Shown here in pieces: positions 54,701-63,285 of a stretch of 64,000 nt of DNA (the first letter of the stretch is position 1; every line of letters begins with the position of its first letter). The notes beneath the pieces are model-generated. The model was not told the DNA's origin. It made no database searches and was given only the letters and a program-made list of their open reading frames with translations. This DNA is from Mnemiopsis leidyi. Lineage: Eukaryota; Ctenophora; Tentaculata; Lobata; Bolinopsidae. The stretch covers positions 2,058-66,057 of the forward strand of contig JH152694.1 of the NCBI GenBank assembly GCA_000226015.1, given 5' to 3'. A program made the translations under genes and the position numbers.

Positions 54701-57700
54701 TTGTTTTGTAACATCTGACGGAAAAATGTTTTAGTTCCGGTGGCAGATTCTGGAACGATTAAAATTTTTTGTTTGGGAACCGGTTTCCCCGGTTAATGTT
54801 TACTTCAAAATATGTATATGAGAAATATAATAACATTAACAAACTGTTGCAAAGCTTCTAAATCCCCGGGGGGCACACCAGAATGGAATTATCTAAGGAA
54901 CTTTATATAGTTTAAACATGAGCTAAAGAGAGCTATCAGCATGAACTGTGTGATGTGAGGTGTGATTGGGTTACAAATAGTAAATTATCTAGTAAAAGTA
55001 TCCGCAGGCATTTTCTAAGAATTGTACGTGCAATGAAAACAGCGAATTTCTAAAGCGTACTTAATAACAAAATTAAGTGAGTGTTTGAGTGACAAGAGAA
55101 AATTGGTATATCCGGTAAAAATCTTCAATAAAAAATTACTTCATTACCGATTTTAAAGTCCCCAGTGATGTCTTCATCCTCTCCAGACCAGACCTTATTG
55201 TCATCACACAGCCGGGCTCCAGCCGTGTTAAACCTCACTAGTTGCTTCCCCGATCTGAACAATAAATTTCAAATAGAATTGAAAATGGGAGGCTTAACGG
55301 AATTATACGATTGCACGTTTAATCGCACAAGTGATCATCTTCATGTGCATTTGGTCGTATGAAAGAATACCGATGCACCTCTTATGGGACCCATAACACC
55401 CAAAAGTGCACCTCTAAAGGCACCCTAGAGATACCATTAGGGGGACCTTTCTGGCGATAGAGTACCATTAAGGTCCCATTAGGGTACCACTAGGTTTCCA
55501 TTAGAGGTGCACTTTTTGGGCTTTAGGGCATTCTTTCATACGACTGGGCATTTTTTGTAATCGTGCGGGTTAGTGGTAAAGTGCCATAATACGCGAGTGT
55601 AACAGCATTTGTACATTGCGATAACACCGGTTACTGCACTCGACTTTGCCTCGGGCAATATTAGCAAAAAATCGCTCTCCGGCTCTCGGCCCCGCCTTGA
55701 GCGATTAGCTGGTTATATCAATCGACTGCGAATAATCGCACTCGGCCTTGCCACGAGTGAATATTGCATTAATTTTTCAGAGCGTAATCAATGAAATGCT
55801 CACTCGAGGAAAGCCAATCAATTATTTGCGATTATTGCTCGAGCAAATCGCACTAAACGCCCTAAATTAGCGAACAAGTTGAGGTTTAATTTAAATTAGC
55901 GCGCGATAAGCAACATCTCGTTTTCAAAATGTTATACGAAACGAAAATTCAACAATAGCAGAGAATCAACAGGACGAACTCTCTCATGAACTTTAACACA
56001 GCCGTTTTCCCGCTCCTCGTCTTCAAGCCAAGTGAAAAGTCGAATCTGTAAGACCCAGTCGAAGGATTATCTAGCCGCCTCAGCTGAAGCTCTACGTAGT
56101 GTGTCGAAGCATTAAAGGGAAGATAGCCAGTCGAACTCTGGTCGTTTGTAACGGCGTACTCGTTCCAAACTGAGATCCAAGTATGATGAATAATATAACA
56201 GTATATAAAATGAGCAAACAAGCCGCTAGATTTATCTTATACTCGGCAAACTTTTATCATGGTTTTTAAAAATTCGTGAAGGATTTATTGATGTCAAACC
56301 TTGAGCGTCTGCATTGAGCATGCAAGCCAATAGTATGAATAGAGTTGATATCATATAAGCTTCAACAATTCTCATGTAGTTTCTGCTAGAGCAAATATTT
56401 AGCTATCGATGATCAATTTACTCAAGGCATAAGGAAATAGATTATCATTATGCGATTTCCTAAATTCTCGCATGATTTTGAAGCACCAATCAGTTTGAAC
56501 AAGCCCAAAAAAGCGTGACCCGAACAGAGACATTGTAGCAGTCTGCACAGTCCACTACAACCGACACAATGTAACTGCCTTTTTCTTGTCATTTTCTTTA
56601 AACTGGATTTGGCAAGTCCAGGAAGACAAGAAAGTTACAGACCATTGAAAAATTCGGTATTGACGCATTGCTAAGAAACATATTTGAGTTTCACTAACCA
56701 GTTGGCTTATACAGTTACTTATGTTATAGCTAGGTTAAAACAAGTGAATGAGTCACAAAACCCATACGATTAAGGATAGAAAAGAGCACATCTGGTTTGG
56801 CCCCTGTGCTATATTTGGAACAATCTATCACAATATAGCACAAGGGCAATTTCCTCGGCGTCCTATTATTAAAACCTGTGCTGGCTATGAATATTGATTC
56901 CAGGAAAGTTCACGTTGAAAGCGGTCATAAATATGGATGTGGTCAAAAAACTTCTGGCACTATAATTATTGTCTGGTCACAGGGATTACTTTGCGACTGC
57001 GAGGGGTCATTAGCATAACTAAGGGTTCAAGAGTTGGTTCTATCAATATTCAAGAGTTAGTTCTATCAATATTCAGGACTCGTTTAAGAATCTTCACAGT
57101 ATTCAGAGAAGAAAGCCGTCAGCGAAGCTGTTAAGTGGATCAGGACATCCATGACGATACTATTATATGGTCTGACAGCATCGAACTTCTGACTACAATT
57201 GATAACAACACTAGTCCTAACTTACTCAGGAGATAGGGGATCATGCTATGGCAGGAAAATAGCACTTAGCATCGCAACAGCTATTATTGAGCTACTCTCA
57301 CCGCTGCCGCCCAGCACCTGTTCTATATTGTTAACAAGATAATTAGAGCGTACAGAGAGAATCCAAAATGCCCTCTCGATCACTTTAATAGTTTAATATT
57401 CTGAAGAACAATACTGAGAACAGACCAGGAACGGACTGTTATAATTGTGTAATAGCCCTCATCCTGCTTGTTTGTTTGTTTGTTTGTTTGGTAGACGCCT
57501 TGGTGGAGTGAACTGGGCATTATTTCCACCTCGACGTTATAAAATATAATTGCGTGCAATTCTGAAATCCGTTAAATGGTAGGTAATAACAGAGGACTGT
57601 CATAAAGTCCTCCAAATTCGACTTATTAAAAATAAGAAATTACAAAATGATAGCTTAAGCTGAAAGCTCCCAGTAGCTGTCAGCATTGAAATGTAGCCAT

Positions 57701-60700
57701 TTTAACTAACCAGTTTACGATAGATAAGATTGACAAAAACTGACTAAAAATTGTTAAGAAGTTTTTCCCTTCATGTCAAAAACAATGAAAAATGTCTCCT
57801 CATCAAGCGATAAGTCCATAAAAGGAGAAAATAAGTGTAAAGATTCAAACCTTACCTTGAACATTCTACCGAATTTGGCAAGTCGTCCCACGACCCACAC
57901 CCTAGACAATGAGGTCACTTTAAGTCCCAAAAGCGTTTTATCGTTAAATTTGGGTATTACTTAAAATTGATATTTTATAATATCGGAGTGTGCAAAACCG
58001 TTGCACTAGCACATTGTAAAAGCTATCAAATTCGAAAGATATTTTAGACTTTAGTTGAGGAGGGAAAAACGACAAAAATTGTAACCCCATACAACCTGAC
58101 CTCGCCTTTTCCCCGATTTGCAATTTTCCCAGAGTTGTTTGTCCTTCCTGGCACCCATCGTATTGAATATGAACCTCAGATCCCTGATATTAGTGTTGAA
58201 TATAGATACATTGGACTAACTACTTCAAACAGCTGTGAAGGTTCCAATCTATATTGTTCACTAGACAGCTCCCACTTTCACTGTCTAATTTACTATTTAC
58301 ATGTGGACTGTCGTCAGCATGGTTAATCTTCAGTAGCTGCCATCAATGCGTCTCAACAATTAATGTTTCCCTTAAATCAACACTGCTTTGAAGTTGGGTA
58401 TTCTTGGCAAAGTTTCACGTAATGAGGGGATATTTGCTACTGTAATTAATCTTACCCAAACTTCCCACAAGGCATTGAGGAGCGGCAAGATAGAAATCAC
58501 TCCTAAGTCTATACTCTATAGTCTTATGCTACAGGAGGTGCTAAGCACTGAATTAAGTACGATCCAGGACTCATCTACCAGATGGGGGGTTGTAATATCC
58601 GGGTAAAATGTGTGTAATGGTCACCCTTACTCAGTCACAGTTACATTAATTCTTCACTTAAATCATAGTTAGGTCCAACATCATGTCACTCAGAATTTAT
58701 TGGGTACATTTACCACTCTGTAAGTAAATCATGGACCGTTGCCTACAGAATTTGATAAGCATCAATTATTATCTCAATATAACATTTAAATGCTCACACA
58801 TTTACCCAACTCCAGTCAGTTTGTCAGCCAGTCCACAGACTCCGAAAATCACGAACACGCGCACCCACGCAATTCATGTTTCCATTCTCGTAACCACGGC
58901 AACAATTATCACAACATTTCACAGGTGCGATGAGTTGGACGAAGAAGTGAAGGAACTTTCCAGAACCTCCCAAGGGCTAAAACAGAAGATGGAGGAAAAG
59001 ACGAAGCAGTGCACCGAGAAAAACGACCGGATAAACGAGCTGGAGAATGAACTATCGGCTATACGACTGGTATATAAGATTAGAGACGTTGACTTTGAAA
59101 GGGTCAGGGAGGAGGCTAGGAGTAGGCTCCGGGAGGGCAGGGTCAAACTAGAGGCCATGGTCGATGAGAGTCAGCCTTCGACCAACGAAAATACGTCGTA
59201 GGCTCCAAGGCCATACTTTTATCAAACTATTTTGTATTTATAGATTATCGAATTTTTGTAGCCTTTGCTAGTCGCTGCAACATTCGAGCATAGATGTTTT
59301 TATGAACAAGGCCGCTGTTTTTTCTCGGATTTTTGAGAATTTTTTCAGTTTTTAAACTTTTAAGGTAATTTTTACCTCTTTTTTATCTACGTAGATCTTT
59401 ATCTTACTTCACACTGTAGATGTATCGTATGTATTCTGGAATTGGTTTTAACTCTCAATAAGTTGTTTAATTGTTTCCAGTTCCCCTCCGCTGAACAACC
59501 GAGAGCAAACCAATCCAGAATACATACAAATCTCTGTGCGGGCGGGAGTCTTCCAGAAAATAATTCAAATTTCGGGGGCAGGAATGTCCAATGTCTGGTA
59601 CTCTACAATTAAAACTCGCCCGTCCAAGAAATTTGTCCGATCTACCCAATCGGGGGATGAGGTTTGGCCAGTGTGAAATTAAGTGTTATTAACACCTATT
59701 AGCAATTCAAAAGTCGCCATGGAAACGACCGCTCGTTTCAAGATCGAGTGATTTAGTTCCCCGCTGATACTGACCCGATGGAGCTGGTTGTCATGGCAAC
59801 AAAACTGTTTGGTCTCTGCTGCACAAGCAGCCGTAATTTGATTTGGCGAGAATTATGGCACTAACTCTTCTTGTTTTCAATCACCTATTTACCAACATGG
59901 CTTGGAAGGCGCCAAGGGAAAAAGAGTTTTGAGACAAAGACCGGGAAAATTTGAAAAATAAATTCCTCGGCAGTTTAGAGGTTCATTAACCTTGAAAGCA
60001 AAGTTATGATATTCACTAGTAAAGGTTATAGAATTTTAGTAATCCTTGCAGATTCAAGGCCCTTTCTTCGTATAGATTATCCAATAGATTCGCGTAAAAA
60101 TCTCTAAGTATTTTTGCTAACTTCTTTGGTCATTATCTATTAAATTACCGGGAAATTGAACAGTATTTTTGGTATTTAGACGAGAGATTTAAATACGTAC
60201 TCATAATTTATCATACATATTATCCTTCTCAATTTCTAATCCTTACACTACAGAGTTCAGCAGATAATGGAGATCAAATCGCGAAGTTACAAGAATCGTA
60301 CGATCGAGCTCGAACTCAAGCTTCAATACTTGAGCAGCAAAATGCGTCCCTCAACGACCAGAACAACGATCTTATACAGGTGCGATTAAAAATTTCCTTG
60401 TGTTTTGGTTAATGGTTAACTCTTTTTAATCTAAATCATACACTGCAGCACCCTGCATGCGCTTAGCAACCATCACGACATGAATTCTAGTTGAGTAAAG
60501 CGCTTAAGCAATGAGCATGCAATCAGCAAACTGCATGATATTTGTTTATTAATAATACCTCTTCTTGGAGAATATCGCGTGTCTTCAATAATCTTAACTA
60601 TAAATAGTGTATATCTGTCATGTATATGTAGTTAGCACATGTATATGTAGTCATGTATATGTAGTTAGTACATGTATATGTAGTCATGTATATGTAGTTA

Positions 60701-63238
60701 GCACATGTATATGTAGTCATGTATATGTAGTTAGCACTCTTCAATACAATTCCAGAAAGTTTGATATTGTTTGAAAGCATAGTGTTTTTGAGGCCAAAAA
60801 TTGGTCCTTGCAAAGTAGCGACAAAAGCATAGAGATAGCAATTTGAAAATTTTATAAGATATGGCACTACAAGATCTGAATCAGGGCACTGATCGTAATC
60901 CTTTAGCATAAAGAAACCCCTTGGTTCGAGACAGTTCAGACTGTCTCCACCGACCAGAGACACATATCCAATGTCTCTGTAACTGAGACACATTATCTCC
61001 AATGTCTCTGTAACTGAGACATAGTATCTCCAATGTCTCTGTAACTGAGACATAGTATCTCCAATGTCTCTGTAACTGAGACATAGTATCTCCAATGTCT
61101 CTGTAACTGAGACATAGTATATCCAATGTCTCTGTAACTGAGACATAGTATCTCCAATGTCTCTGTAACTGAGACATAGTATCTCCAATGTCTCTGTAAC
61201 TGAGACATAGTATCTCCAATGTCTCTGTAACTGAGACATAGTATCTGCAATGTCTCTGTAACTGAGACATAGTATCNNNNNNNNNNTAGTATATCCAATG
61301 TCTCTGTAACTGAGACATAGTATCTCCAATGTCTCTGTAACTGAGACATAGTATCTCCAATGTCTCTGTAACTGAGACATAGTATCTCCAATGTCTCTGT
61401 AACTGAGACATAGTATCTCCAATGTCTCTGTAACTGAGACATAGTATCTCCAATGTCTCTGTAACTGAGACATAGTATCTCTAGACGCGGGAAGCCCTGT
61501 TGGCTCGGTGCCATCTGCTCGATAGTGAACTCATGTCTCAACGCTCGATGAATGCGGAGAGTGAATCAAACCAGCAGGGTCAGATAAAGTCTCTGACTGA
61601 GGTAGTCCAATTGTGACTTGTTGTAATTTTGTGACTATTACTGTAAACAAGTGACTGTGATCCTGTTCCTTTGATCATGTGACTATAGTGATTATGTGAC
61701 AATATTGTGTGATACTGCGATTAATTACTGTTTGCTGTGCTCTCTTATTATGTCATTGCATTCTAAAGAACAAAAGAAAGGGTTCAAAATTACTAAATTG
61801 AATTGCAAAATAAACTGTAAATACTTGAACAAATAAATAGATCACAAAACTAGAAACTTAACAGTTTAGTAACCTGCTCTTCAAAATAATGTAGCATTAT
61901 GGTTTTATTAAGCTCTTTCCTATATCGGCTATATCCTCTATGAAAAGTGCACTAAGGAAAATACTGACAACCAAAACAAGAGACACCGACCGTCCCTTAC
62001 CGGCATTAAAAAAATGAGTATCCGAACAGAAAGTAGCTGAACACTTGAACCAGCATTACAAAACTGAGTATCCGAACAGAAAGTAGCTGAACACTTGAAC
62101 CAGCATTACAAAACTGAGTATCCGAACAGAAAGTAGCTGAACACTTGAACAAGTCTACTCTGATATCCTGCTTCTCGTCTGATAACCGATCTATCAAGTC
62201 TCTCCTAACACTCTGACATATCTCTTCCCCTTGTGTAGCATTAGCACAACCTAGCACAGTTCCTTCAGCGTCAGACATCAGTCCGTACTGATCCCTCAGT
62301 AGCTCTATCTGAGCCGTGAATGTCACCTTACTGCACACTTGTGAGCGGTTCTCGCATGAAATGATTCTGGAATGTTCACATTCCACGGTGCCAGGAATCT
62401 CCATTTTTCCCTTGTCAGTTTGGTAAGTTCCTTGGGCACAGCGATGACAGTGTAGTGAGCTGGTTCGAACAAAGATCAGGGTGAGTGTGTAGAGTAGAAC
62501 TTTCTTCTTCATCATCTCTCAGTTTCTATCTACGGAAAGTAATGTTATTGTAAAGCTGAGCAGTCCAAATCTCTCAACTACGGTTTTGTTCACCGTAATA
62601 CATGAATTTTGATAATAGCTTGATAACTTTCAATAAATTTCATCATCAAAAAGCACACAATTTTCAAAATGTTGAACGAATGCGAGAGGGCAAGGGGAGA
62701 AAGTGTAATCGCAAAATTAGGTATATCGCCCATTCTGATAGGTACAAAAGATGTATCAGCTTACAAGTTTTGTAGAAAAGCTGGAAAAGGATACGCAAAA
62801 CTTTTCTACTTTTAGCATTTCAGAATAATAACATTCTCGGCAAAAATATGACTCATGCGTAAACAACAGTCATGATAAATTTGTTGCAAAAATTTAAATC
62901 TTTGCTAAAATATAATCTAAAACAACGGATTTTTCGTAAGAAAACGTGAAATTCTTTGTCAAACTAATGCTGATTTGCTGTTTAAAAGATCTTATCACTG
63001 TTATCTTAGCTGTCACTGAACTGTTCATAATTGATATTTTTATCTGATAAATTGCCGCTTGATAGTGCAAATCATGATTTCATGACTATTATTATATTAT
63101 TTCTGGGATATCTTGATTACATTGTCCTAATCAAATTTGATAACTTTTAAAATGCAACTCACAAGAGTCGCTAAACTTGACCAGCCTATCCATCTGTCAG
63201 TAAATCTGTCTGCAAGTCTGTCTGTCTGTCTGTCTGTA

Positions 63239-63285
<47 letters not shown>

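Noticed and set aside
60920-60935. GGTTCGAGAC, similar to a tRNA B box
   Set aside because: No cloverleaf can be drawn around it.
60967-61481. CRISPR-like regular direct repeats
   Set aside because: Units are contiguous with no unique spacers, in an intron of a eukaryotic gene.
60598-61541. Three overlapping minus-strand frames of 180-290 codons
   Set aside because: The 31-bp minisatellite happens to be open in all minus-strand frames. The translations are pure repeat and cross an N gap.
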